Source: Azoarcus sp. PA01
GTDB lineage: Bacteria > Pseudomonadota > Gammaproteobacteria > Burkholderiales > Rhodocyclaceae
Direction of reading: 5' to 3'
Assembly: GCA_001274695.2 (NCBI GenBank)
Contig: LARU01000002.1
Span: 806,001 to 870,000, forward strand
Length of the DNA stretch: 64,000 nt
Below, in pieces: positions 1-9,560 of the stretch (its first letter is position 1; each line of letters starts with the position of its first letter). The position numbers were made by a program, and so were the translations under genes. Under the pieces are notes generated by a model. It made no database searches. It worked only from the letters and a program-made list of their open reading frames with translations, and was not told the origin of the DNA.

Positions 1-374
1 CGGCAGTGCTGCAGATCGGCGGCATCCTGCTGCCGCTCGCCGGCGGCCTCGCCGCGGCGCTCGCCGGCGCGCTGCTGTTCGGCGGCACGTTCATCGGCAT
101 GGTCAGCCTCGTGCTGACGATGGCCGGTCGCTACTACCCGACGCGCCCGGCGAAAATGATGGGCAAGATGACGATCTCGTACGGCATCGCGCAGATCGTG
201 GCCCCCGCGCTGACCGGCTGGCTCGCAGCGTCACTCGGCGGTTACGCGGCCGGCCTGTATCTCGCCGCCGCGGCGATGGTCGTCGGCGTCGTGCTGCTGC
301 TGGTGCTGAAAGCGGTCGAACGGCGCGAAACGCTCGCCGTCACGCCGCCTCCCGAACGCTGCGCGCAGGGTTGA
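1..374 (+). CDS. MFS transporter, C-terminal part (5' truncated by window edge)
   Basis: Only the last ~123 codons are in the window, and the reading frame is open back to base 3. The visible protein has about three to four hydrophobic segments (roughly residues 10-35, 50-75 and 75-100 of the visible part) joined by a short basic loop containing RYYPTRPAKMMGK. It ends in a charged cytoplasmic tail. This pattern fits the last helices of a major facilitator superfamily permease. The MMGKMTISYGIAQI stretch reminds me of the YbfB/YjiJ-type group, but that is recall and not a search. The substrate cannot be told. It converges on the cupin gene with a ~50-base gap and no obvious terminator. Confidence 0.75.
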   Translation, partial: AVLQIGGILLPLAGGLAAALAGALLFGGTFIGMVSLVLTMAGRYYPTRPAKMMGKMTISYGIAQIVAPALTGWLAASLGGYAAGLYLAAAAMVVGVVLLLVLKAVERRETLAVTPPPERCAQG

Positions 375-425
375 GCGGTACCGGCGCGCGGGTCGCGCCG
401 GCCGAGCCGGCATCGATGAGCTTCA

Positions 426-1034
426 TCAGTTCCGGGCCACGGACGATGCATGCGACGACGACTCCCGCCCTCCGCCGACCGCTTGCGACCGCCACGCCCT
501 GAAGCGGGCCTCGGCCTCGTCGAAGAGCGACCTGACCCGCACGACATCCCACGGTTGCTCGGCGAGCGTCTCGTGATCCCATTGGCTGCGCGGCTCGGGC
601 GGAGCGAAGAAATCGCCGCCGTAGACATGGATCGCGCAGGTCATCTTGCCGATCGGATTGAGCACGGAGTGGATCGCCTCGCGCTCGAGCACTGTGACGT
701 CGCCCGCCCCCAGCGATCGCGCACCCACCGCCTCGATGCTGCCTGCGGTCCGTTGCCAGAAGACGTTGTCTTCCCGGCCCGCGTAGATGCCGACAACCGA
801 AAACATTCGATGGTTGTGCGGCATCAGGCTCATGTATGGCGCCCACACGAAATGGAGGACGGTCAGATCCTTCGATCGATACAGCGGCTCGATACCGGCG
901 TGGGCCGGTTCACCGAGGCGGGATCTGATCGCGCTGCCGGACGACACCGCCTCGGCCACCAGTTCGCGGATCGCCCCCTCCCCTTCGGCGACCGCGCCGA
1001 TGCAGTCCTGGATGAAACGCTCCTTCTCGAACAT
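426..1034 (-). CDS. Cysteine-dioxygenase-like cupin protein
   Basis: This 202-residue protein resembles the double-stranded beta-helix metal enzymes of the cysteine dioxygenase type. A cupin metal-site pattern is visible: His73 and His75 in a PHNH context, an acidic residue near 88 (GRED), then His122 and His136 later in the barrel. By family analogy it would bind Fe(II) and act as a thiol or small-molecule dioxygenase, but the substrate is not shown by the sequence. I chose the ATG at 1034 because an AAGGAG ribosome binding site lies ~8 bases upstream; the frame stays open further upstream without cupin-like sequence. No neighbour suggests a pathway. Confidence 0.7.
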   Translation of the reverse strand: MFEKERFIQDCIGAVAEGEGAIRELVAEAVSSGSAIRSRLGEPAHAGIEPLYRSKDLTVLHFVWAPYMSLMPHNHRMFSVVGIYAGREDNVFWQRTAGSIEAVGARSLGAGDVTVLEREAIHSVLNPIGKMTCAIHVYGGDFFAPPEPRSQWDHETLAEQPWDVVRVRSLFDEAEARFRAWRSQAVGGGRESSSHASSVARN

Positions 1035-1369
1035 GCTGCTGCTCCTTGCTCGAGCTCGTATCGGCAAGCGACGGGGGGTCACCTGCCTACCTACGGCTCG
1101 CGCGCATCCGGCTTGTCCCGCGCTTCGGCGCACTTCCGGCACCGCGCCGGGAGCGGAGTCGGCGCGCCTTGCGCCGCCGTCTGATCTTTTATAGGCCATC
1201 CCGCAGAGGCGCACAAAGCCGCGACGGGGGCGGAGATCCGCCGCGAAGCTCCGAGACGCGCTGACTCCAATCCGCGCGGGAGCCGGCGCGGAAAGCGGCG
1301 GACCGATCTGCGCGACGCCGGCAAAATCGGCCCACGAGGTGACCTGTCGGCGTCATGGCATCACTCGCC
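1035..1369. other. Intergenic region with no recognisable gene
   Basis: This 335-base gap lies between the cupin start and the end of the radical SAM gene, both on the minus strand. Open frames in it are arginine/proline-rich GC-driven frames with no start-site support. I looked in particular for a short Cys-rich or Gly-rich precursor peptide that could be the radical SAM substrate and saw none. No strong terminator is visible either. Confidence 0.5.
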
Positions 1370-2500
1370 TCACGGCATCACTTCGACGTAGTCGTAGATC
1401 TCGCAGTCCGTGATCTCGCGCCGCACCGCAAGCGGCGCGTTCGCGAACCACGCGTGCGGGTCGTGCCGATCGACTTCGCGGCCCATGAACTTCACCAGCT
1501 CGCAGATCGGCTCGACGACCTGCTCGCGGTACGGCGCGTCGTCGAGCACGTAGCCGACGTAGAGGTTTTTCATGCAGTTGCGGCGGCAGAACGACAGCGC
1601 TTCGCACGCTTCGCACGGCATCGCCGGGGTCGGCTGCAGCGGGCTCGGCTTTAGCCAGTTCGCGACGAGGTCGCCCTGCTGCATTTCCGGGCGGTGCGTC
1701 AGGTCCGGGCACGGGAAGATGCGCCCGTCCGGCAGGATGTTGAGGATATGCGTCGAGGCGCGGCATTGCGACAGTCCGCTGCACGCTTCGCGGGCGCGCG
1801 ACGGCAGCACCTTGTTGCGCACCGTGCCCATCAGCGGAATGAACGGGTACAGCGCGGGGGACGCGAAGAATTTGTCGATCAGCAGCGAGAGCGCTTCTTT
1901 CTTGGCTGGCATCGCTTCGGCGTCGTAGAAGCCTTCGGCCTGCGTGAACTGCCAATACACGTAGTCGAAAGCCGGCAGCAGGCTGTCGAGTTCGTCGAAG
2001 CTGATGTCGGGGTGTCCCCAGGTCACGCGCGCAGTCAGCTTGCCGCCGAGCTTCGGGCGGATCTTTTCGATGTTCGCCGTCACCTTGCGATACACGCCGC
2101 GGCCGCGGTAATGGTCGGTGGTGTGCTCGGCGCCGTCGACCGACACCAGCACGTTCGACAGCTTCGCCAGGACCGCATCCGGCAGCCGGTGCAGCAGCGT
2201 GCCGTTCGTCTGCAGCTGGAAGCGGAACGTCGGATGACGCTCCATCAACGCGGCCATGAACGGGATGTTCAGCGTCGGCTCGCCGCCGTAGAACGTGACG
2301 TAGATCTCCTTGTCGGCGAGATGCGTCGCGATGAAAGTGTCGAGCGTGTCGAGTGAATACGCGACCTTGCCTTGCGAGCCGAGCACGTCGCCGACGGCAA
2401 TCGAGCAGTACGAGCACTTCAGGTTGCAGGCGAGCGTCGTGAAGATGTTGAGTTCGACGCGGTTGCCGACGATCGGCCGGCGCAGTTCGGGTGCGTTCAT
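1370..2500 (-). CDS. Radical SAM/SPASM domain protein, putative peptide-modifying enzyme
   Basis: This 376-residue protein carries the radical SAM cluster motif C25-x3-C29-x2-C32 and the GGEP motif at residues 72-75, which contacts the SAM amino group. The C-terminus is a textbook SPASM auxiliary-cluster domain: C246-x12-G259-x4-C264, a gap, C296-x2-C299-x5-C305-x3-C309, then C333. SPASM proteins usually modify ribosomal peptides or protein side chains (anaerobic sulfatase maturation, thioether formation, PQQ/mycofactocin steps). No precursor peptide or transporter is nearby, so the substrate is unknown. It follows ftsX by 74 bases in the same direction but has its own TATAAT box inside a perfect inverted repeat. 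The ATG at 2500 has no clear Shine-Dalgarno sequence. Confidence 0.85.
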   Translation of the reverse strand: MNAPELRRPIVGNRVELNIFTTLACNLKCSYCSIAVGDVLGSQGKVAYSLDTLDTFIATHLADKEIYVTFYGGEPTLNIPFMAALMERHPTFRFQLQTNGTLLHRLPDAVLAKLSNVLVSVDGAEHTTDHYRGRGVYRKVTANIEKIRPKLGGKLTARVTWGHPDISFDELDSLLPAFDYVYWQFTQAEGFYDAEAMPAKKEALSLLIDKFFASPALYPFIPLMGTVRNKVLPSRAREACSGLSQCRASTHILNILPDGRIFPCPDLTHRPEMQQGDLVANWLKPSPLQPTPAMPCEACEALSFCRRNCMKNLYVGYVLDDAPYREQVVEPICELVKFMGREVDRHDPHAWFANAPLAVRREITDCEIYDYVEVMP

Positions 2501-2533
2501 GATTTTGTCGTGCGTGAGCTGGAAGAAATGATT

Positions 2534-2568
2534 CCGCGGCGGGCGCGGATTATAGCGGCCCGCCGCGG
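2534..2568 (-). promoter_or_regulatory. Inverted repeat enclosing a TATAAT box, between ftsX and the radical SAM gene
   Basis: A perfect 10-bp inverted repeat (2534-2543 CCGCGGCGGG and 2559-2568 CCCGCCGCGG) flanks a 15-base centre. On the minus strand the centre holds TATAAT (2549-2554), the consensus -10 hexamer. A convincing -35 is not visible. The element could be an operator overlapping a promoter for the radical SAM gene, or a terminator/attenuator after ftsX. There is no U-run, which argues against simple intrinsic termination. Confidence 0.55.
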
Positions 2569-2574
2569 CGAGTC

Positions 2575-3473
2575 TTACGTCAGGCGTTCGGCTAGATGAC
2601 GGCGTACCGAGATCGCGCTGCCGAGCCAGCCGAGGAACGCGGCGAAGCCGAGGATCGCCGCGCTCTCGTGCAGTCCCGGCCCGCTCAGCGTGAACACCGC
2701 GCCGTAAGTCTCGGCGAGACTTGCGACCGGTCCGCGCAGCGCCTGCACGGTCGCCCACACCGTCGCCAGCGCGACGCCGCCGCCGAGCAGGCCCTGCAAA
2801 GTGCCGAACCAGTAGAACGGGCGGCGGATGAACGGATCGGTCGCGCCGAGCAGGCGACTGACGTCGATCTCGTGGCGCTGCGTGAGAATCTGCAGCCGGA
2901 TCGTGTTGAACGTGACGATGACGAGCGCGAAGCCGAGCAGTCCGGCGAGCAGCAGCACCGCGGACTGCCCGAGCCCGAGCAGCGCATGCAGGCGCTTGAC
3001 CCATGCCGAATCGAGCTGCACGTGGGCGACGCCCGGCCACGCGGCAAAGCGTGCATGGAGCCGCTCGTACGCCGCCGGATCGTCGCTGGCCGGCGTGACG
3101 ATGAACGCGTCGGGCAGCGGGTTCGACGTCAGGCCGCCGAGCACGTCGCCGAGGCCGCTGTGCTCGAGTTGCCGCAGCGCTTCATCCTTGGGCACATGCC
3201 GGAAGCCGGCGAGCTCGCCGTCGGCGCGCAGCCGCTTGTCGGTCGCGTCGATGTCGGCGTCCGACGCGTCCTGCGCCATGAACACGCTGATTTCGGGCGT
3301 CCCGGAGACGCCGCGCGCGAGGGACGCGACGTTGTCGAGGAGCAGGTAGCCGGCCGCCGGCAGCGACAGCGCGATGCCGACGACGAGCGCCGACAGCAGC
3401 GTCCCCAGCGGTTGCGCGACGAGGCGACGCAGCGCCAGCGCGAACGCGCGCAGATGCAGCGAGAACCAGCTGA

Positions 3474-3477
<4 letters not shown>
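2575..3477 (-). CDS. ftsX: Cell division ABC transporter permease FtsX
   Basis: This is the 300-residue membrane partner of FtsE. It shows the FtsX layout: a first membrane segment (about residues 24-46), a periplasmic domain with the PEISVFM-type strand and an HVPKDEAL region (about 60-160), then three more membrane helices (about 170-190, 215-245 and 270-290). The loop LGATDPFIRRPF matches the conserved cytoplasmic FtsX motif. In the FtsEX complex it couples ATP hydrolysis to activation of periplasmic murein hydrolases at the septum. Its ATG overlaps the ftsE stop codon (ATGA), so the two are translationally coupled. The order ftsY-ftsE-ftsX matches many proteobacteria. Confidence 0.93.
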
Positions 3478-4132
<655 letters not shown>

Positions 4133-4136
<4 letters not shown>

Positions 4137-5293
4137 GCCGCGCTGCCGGCTCCGTTGGTGTCGAACAGCGCGTCGACGAACTCGCGCGCCTTGAACGGCT
4201 GCAGATCGTCGATTCCTTCGCCGACGCCGATGAAGCGCAGCGGCCGCGGGTACTGGCGTGCGATCGCGGCGACGACGCCCCCTTTCGCGGTGCCGTCGAG
4301 CTTCGTGACGACGAGACCGGTGACACCGATCGCGCTGTCGAAAGCCTTCACCTGCGCGAGCGCGTTCTGGCCGATGTTGGCGTCGAGAACGAGCAGCACT
4401 TCGTGCGGCCCGCTCGGCGAAGCTTTCGCGATGACCCGTTTGACTTTCGCGATCTCGTCCATCAGGTGCAGCTGCGTCGGCAGCCGGCCCGCCGTGTCGG
4501 CGAGCACGACATCGATGCGGCGCGCCTTGGCCGCGTTGATCGCATCGAAGATCACCGCCGCCGAGTCACCGCCATCCTGCGCGATCACCGTGACGTTGTT
4601 GCGCCGACCCCACGTCATCAGCTGCTCGCGCGCCGCGGCGCGGAACGTATCGCCGGCGGCAAGCAGCACGCTCCGCCCCTGCGCCTGGAAATATTTCGCG
4701 AGCTTGCCGATCGAGGTCGTCTTGCCCGAGCCATTCACGCCGGCGATCATGATGATGTACGGGCTGTGGGCGGACACGTCGAGCGGTTCCTCGAGCGGCA
4801 GCAGGATTGCGTGCAGCTCGTCGGCAAGCGCCTTCTGCAGCTGGTCGGCAGTCTCGAGCCGGTCGCGCTTCCAGCGCTTGCGCAGTTCGCCGAGCAGGTG
4901 CTGCGTCGCCTCGACGCCGCAGTCGGCCATCAGCAGCGTCGCTTCGAGCTCCTCGAGCAGCTCCTCGTCGATCTTGCGCCGGCCGAACAGGCTCGCGAGC
5001 CCGCCGCCAAGCTGCTGGCGGGTGCGGCTGAGTCCCGCCTTGAGCCGCTCCGACCACGAACGTTTCGCGCCCGGCTTCGCGGTCTCCGCGCCAAGCGGGA
5101 CGGAAGTTTCGAAAGGAGCTTCAGCGGAAGCTTCAAAATCGGGAGCGACGTCGGCAGGCGGGGCCGACGGCGCCGCTTCGGCGATCGGTTCGGCCGGATC
5201 GTGCGCGGGCTGCGCGGCCGGGAGCTCGTCCGGCTGCGTCTTGTCTTCCACCGCATCGGGCTTCGCGGGCTTTTTTCTCAGGAAACCAAACAT
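4133..5293 (-). CDS. ftsY: Signal recognition particle receptor FtsY
   Basis: This 386-residue SRP-type GTPase docks ribosome-SRP complexes at the membrane for co-translational insertion. The first ~90 residues form the variable acidic/alanine-rich A domain (many Glu, Asp, Ala and Pro). The N and G domains follow, with G1 GVNGSGKTT, the insertion-box region DTFRAAAREQL, G3 DTAGRLPTQ, G4 TKLDGTAKGG and a final GVGEGIDDLQPF motif. Its start at 5293 faces an M16 peptidase gene across 140 bases that contain a perfect 19-bp palindrome. It heads the ftsY-ftsE-ftsX set. Confidence 0.95.
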
Positions 5294-5321
5294 GGGTATT
5301 CGGGTCTGTTGTGACGTTTGA

Positions 5322-5340
5322 ACTTCGGCGGCGCCGAAGT
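5322..5340. promoter_or_regulatory. Perfect 19-bp palindrome in the divergent ftsY / M16 peptidase intergenic region
   Basis: ACTTCGGCG-G-CGCCGAAGT is fully self-complementary around one central base. It lies about 30 bases from the ftsY start and 94 bases from the peptidase start, where divergent promoters would be expected. It could be an operator for a dimeric regulator serving both genes, or a hairpin. No U-run follows on either strand. The binding protein, if any, is unknown. Confidence 0.45.
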
Positions 5341-5433
5341 CCCAATAACGCTAAGATGCGGCTCCACGTTCGAGCGGTGCCGGGTTTCGTCCGGGCCGCG
5401 AGCCGCGAATTCTACCAGATGCAGGACATCTCC

Positions 5434-6807
5434 ATGTTTCGCCAGAACTTTCCCCGCATCGCCCTGCTTGCCGCCGCGCTGCTCGCCGCGGCCGGCCCGC
5501 TTCAGGCGAATCCGTTCGAGACGACCCTCGACAACGGCATGCAAGTCATCGTCAAGGAAGACCGCCGCGCCCCGTCGGTCGTTCATATGGTGTGGTACGA
5601 CGTCGGCGCGATGGACGAACCGGCAGGCGTCTCGGGCATCGCGCATCTGCTCGAACACATGATGTTCAAAGGCACGGAAAAAGTCGGCCCGGGCGAGTTC
5701 AACAAGCGCGTCGCCGCGGTCGGAGGGCGCGACAACGCGTTCACGTCGCGCGACTACACGGCCTATTTCCAGCAGATCCCGCCGGCCGAGTTGGGCGACA
5801 TGATGATGCTCGAAGCCGACCGGATGGCGAACCTGAAGATCACCGAACCACTGTTCGCGCCGGAGCTCGACGTCGTGCGCGAAGAGCGGCGCCTGCGCAC
5901 CGAAGACGAGCCGCGCGCGCTGGTGCATGAGCAGCTGATGGCCACGACGTTCCAGGCCCACCCGTATGGCCGTCCGGTGATCGGCTGGATGACCGACCTC
6001 GCCTCGATGACGGCCGAGGACGCGCGCAGCTGGCACCGGAACTGGTACGCGCCGAACAACGCGCGCCTCGTCGTCGTCGGCGACGTCGACCACCAGGCGG
6101 TGTTCGACCTCGCCCGCCGCTACTACGGCGCGGTGGCTGCGCGCGACCTACCGAAGCGCCGCATCACGCCCGAACCGGAGCAGCTCGGCCCGCGCCAGAG
6201 CGTCGTCAGGGCGCCTGCCGAACTGCCGTACGTCGCGCTGGCATGGCGCGCGCCGACGCTGCGCGATCCGGCGAACGACCGCGACGTGTATGCACTGCAG
6301 GTGCTCGCGGCGGTGCTCGACGGCTATGACGGTGCGCGCCTGCCGCGCCGGCTGGTGCGCGAGACGCGCGTCGCGGTGTCGGTCGGTGCCGGCTACGACG
6401 GCACGGCACGCGGCCCGTCGCTGTTCACGCTCGACGCCGCTCCTGCCGCGGGCAAGACCGTAACCGACGTCGCGGCGGCGCTGCGCGACGAGATCGCGCG
6501 CATCCAGAACGAAGGGATCGCCGAGGACGAGCTCGAGCGGGTCAAGACGCAGACGATCGCCGGCGAAGTCTACAAGCGCGATTCCCTGATGGGGCAGGCG
6601 ATGGAGATCGGCTTCCTCGAGGCGAGCGGCCTGTCGTGGCGCGACGAGGCGGCGCTGCTCGAAGGCGTGCGGCGCGTCACCGCCGCGGAGGTCCAGGCAG
6701 TCGCGCGCAAATATTTCACCGACACCACGCTGACCCGGGCACAGCTCGACCCGCTGCCCGTTCCTGCCGGACAGCCTCGCCCCGCGGCGCCGGCGACGAG
6801 GCATTAG
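5434..6807 (+). CDS. M16 family zinc metallopeptidase (catalytic member), secreted
   Basis: This 457-residue protein starts with a signal peptide (hydrophobic core about residues 9-21, cleavage likely after LQA). It has the inverted zinc motif H71-L-L-E74-H75 and the downstream zinc ligand Glu151, 76 residues after H75, as in pitrilysin-family HxxEH enzymes. It should act in the periplasm. The ATG at 5434 has an AGGA about 8 bases upstream and puts the signal peptide at the N-terminus; an in-frame ATG at 5419 is an alternative. The next gene encodes an M16 protein without the zinc motif, one base after the stop, so the two probably form a heterodimer. Confidence 0.88.
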   Translation: MFRQNFPRIALLAAALLAAAGPLQANPFETTLDNGMQVIVKEDRRAPSVVHMVWYDVGAMDEPAGVSGIAHLLEHMMFKGTEKVGPGEFNKRVAAVGGRDNAFTSRDYTAYFQQIPPAELGDMMMLEADRMANLKITEPLFAPELDVVREERRLRTEDEPRALVHEQLMATTFQAHPYGRPVIGWMTDLASMTAEDARSWHRNWYAPNNARLVVVGDVDHQAVFDLARRYYGAVAARDLPKRRITPEPEQLGPRQSVVRAPAELPYVALAWRAPTLRDPANDRDVYALQVLAAVLDGYDGARLPRRLVRETRVAVSVGAGYDGTARGPSLFTLDAAPAAGKTVTDVAAALRDEIARIQNEGIAEDELERVKTQTIAGEVYKRDSLMGQAMEIGFLEASGLSWRDEAALLEGVRRVTAAEVQAVARKYFTDTTLTRAQLDPLPVPAGQPRPAAPATRH

Positions 6808-6808
6808 C

Positions 6809-8187
6809 ATGAATCCGACCACCCTGATCCGGAAGATCGTCCCGGTCCGCGCGACGCTGCTCGCGCTGTTGGCCTTCGCAAGCTTCGGCACGGCGATCGC
6901 CGGCCCGGACATCCAGCACTGGACCGCTCCGACCGGCGCCCGCGTGTTTTTCGTAGAAAGCCATGCACTGCCGCTCGTCGACGTGCAGGTGACGTTCGCT
7001 GCCGGTGGCGCGCTCGACCCGGCCGGCGCGGCCGGCGTCGCGAGCCTGACGCGCAGCCTGCTCGATGCGGGCACGGAAAGCCTCGACGAACAGCAGATCG
7101 CCGAACGGATCGCCGACACCGGCGCGCACATCAGCGGCGGCACCGACAAGGACATGGCGGCCCTGTCGGTGCGCACGCTGTCGAGCGAGCCCGAGCGCGA
7201 AGCGGCGATCGGGCTCGCCGCCCGGCTGCTCGCGAAGCCGACATTCCCGGCGCAGATCCTCGAACGCGAGCGTGCCCGCAGCATCGCCGGCCTGCGCGAC
7301 GCGCTGACGCGTCCCGACACGCTCGCCGCGCGCAGCTTCACGCGCGCGATCTACGGCGACCACCCCTATGGCCAGCTCGTCACCGTCGAATCGCTGCAGC
7401 GGATCACGCGCGATCAGATCGAAGCGTTTCATCAGGCGCACTACACCGCACTCGCGGCCAGCGTCGCGATCGTCGGCGACGTCAGCCGCGACCAGGCCGA
7501 ACGGATCGCGGTCCGCCTCACCGAAACGCTGCCCGCCGGGACGCCGCCCGCCCCGCTGTCCCCGCCGCAGCTTCCGCCCCGCCTGGTCGAACATATCGAA
7601 CACCCGTCTGCGCAGGCCCACATCCTCATGGGAATGCCGGGGATCTCGCGCGACGACCCGGACTATTTCCCGCTGGTCGTCGGCAACTACGTACTCGGCG
7701 GAGGTGGTTTCGTGTCGCGACTGACGAAGGAAGTGCGCGAAAAACGCGGCTTCGCGTACAGCGTCTTCAGCTCGTTCCAGCCGCTGCGCGTCGCCGGACC
7801 GTTCGAAATCGGCCTGCAGACGCGCGGCAGCCAGGCCAGGGAGGCGCGGCAGGTGACGCAGGCGGTGCTCGACGAATTCGTCGCCGCCGGCCCGACCGCC
7901 GACGAACTGCAAGCGGCCAAGGACAACTTCATCAACGGCTTCGGGCTGCGGCTCGACTCGAACCGCAAGATCCTCGACTACGTGTCGATGATCGGCTTCT
8001 ACGGTCTGCCGCTGGACTGGCTCGACACTTATCCGGAGCGCGTCGCCGCAGTCACCGTCGAGGCCGTACGCGACGCGTTCTCGCGCCGCATTCGCGACGA
8101 GCACCTCGTGACGGTGGTCGCCGGCGGTGACGGCGACGTGGTCGCCAACGGTGAACGTGTCCCGGCGGCCAGGGCGGAACCTTCCAA

Positions 8188-8191
<4 letters not shown>
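6809..8191 (+). CDS. M16 family peptidase-like protein lacking the zinc motif, secreted
   Basis: This 460-residue protein has an N-terminal signal sequence (about residues 14-31, ending FGTAIA) and the M16 fold. The position of HxxEH in the first domain is occupied by GVASLTRSLLDAG, so no zinc can be bound. The second half keeps the glycine-rich GGGGFVSRL stretch and an Arg/Tyr pair (REKRGFAYS) that in M16 heterodimers contacts substrate in the partner's active site. Such catalytic/non-catalytic pairs are well known (mitochondrial processing peptidase, bacterial homologues). It starts one base after the catalytic gene and its TGA overlaps the TTG start of rsmD. Confidence 0.88.
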
Positions 8192-9215
<1,024 letters not shown>

Positions 9216-9226
9216 CGAGGAAGTAG

Positions 9227-9484
<258 letters not shown>

Positions 9485-9517
9485 GCGGACTCTCCGCGCT
9501 GCGGAGATCGGACAGCG

Positions 9518-9548
9518 AAGCGCATCCTGCGGGGGTGCGCTTTTTTTT
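9518..9548 (+). terminator. Rho-independent terminator after the ferredoxin gene
   Basis: The stem AGCGCATCC pairs with GGGTGCGCT (one G-U) around a short G-rich loop and is followed directly by eight T residues (9541-9548). It ends the M16-rsmD-coaD-ferredoxin transcript. Confidence 0.9.
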
Positions 9549-9560
9549 CCGAACTGGCGT

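Noticed and set aside
1091..1324. A 77-codon minus-strand frame after the radical SAM gene, considered as a precursor peptide
   Set aside because: Arg/Pro-rich, no ribosome binding site, no Gly/Cys repeat or leader-like sequence.
5225..5280. GC stretch followed by TTTTTT near the ftsY 5' end, resembling a terminator
   Set aside because: It is inside the ftsY coding region (Lys-rich start of the protein); the T run on the plus strand encodes lysines on the minus strand.
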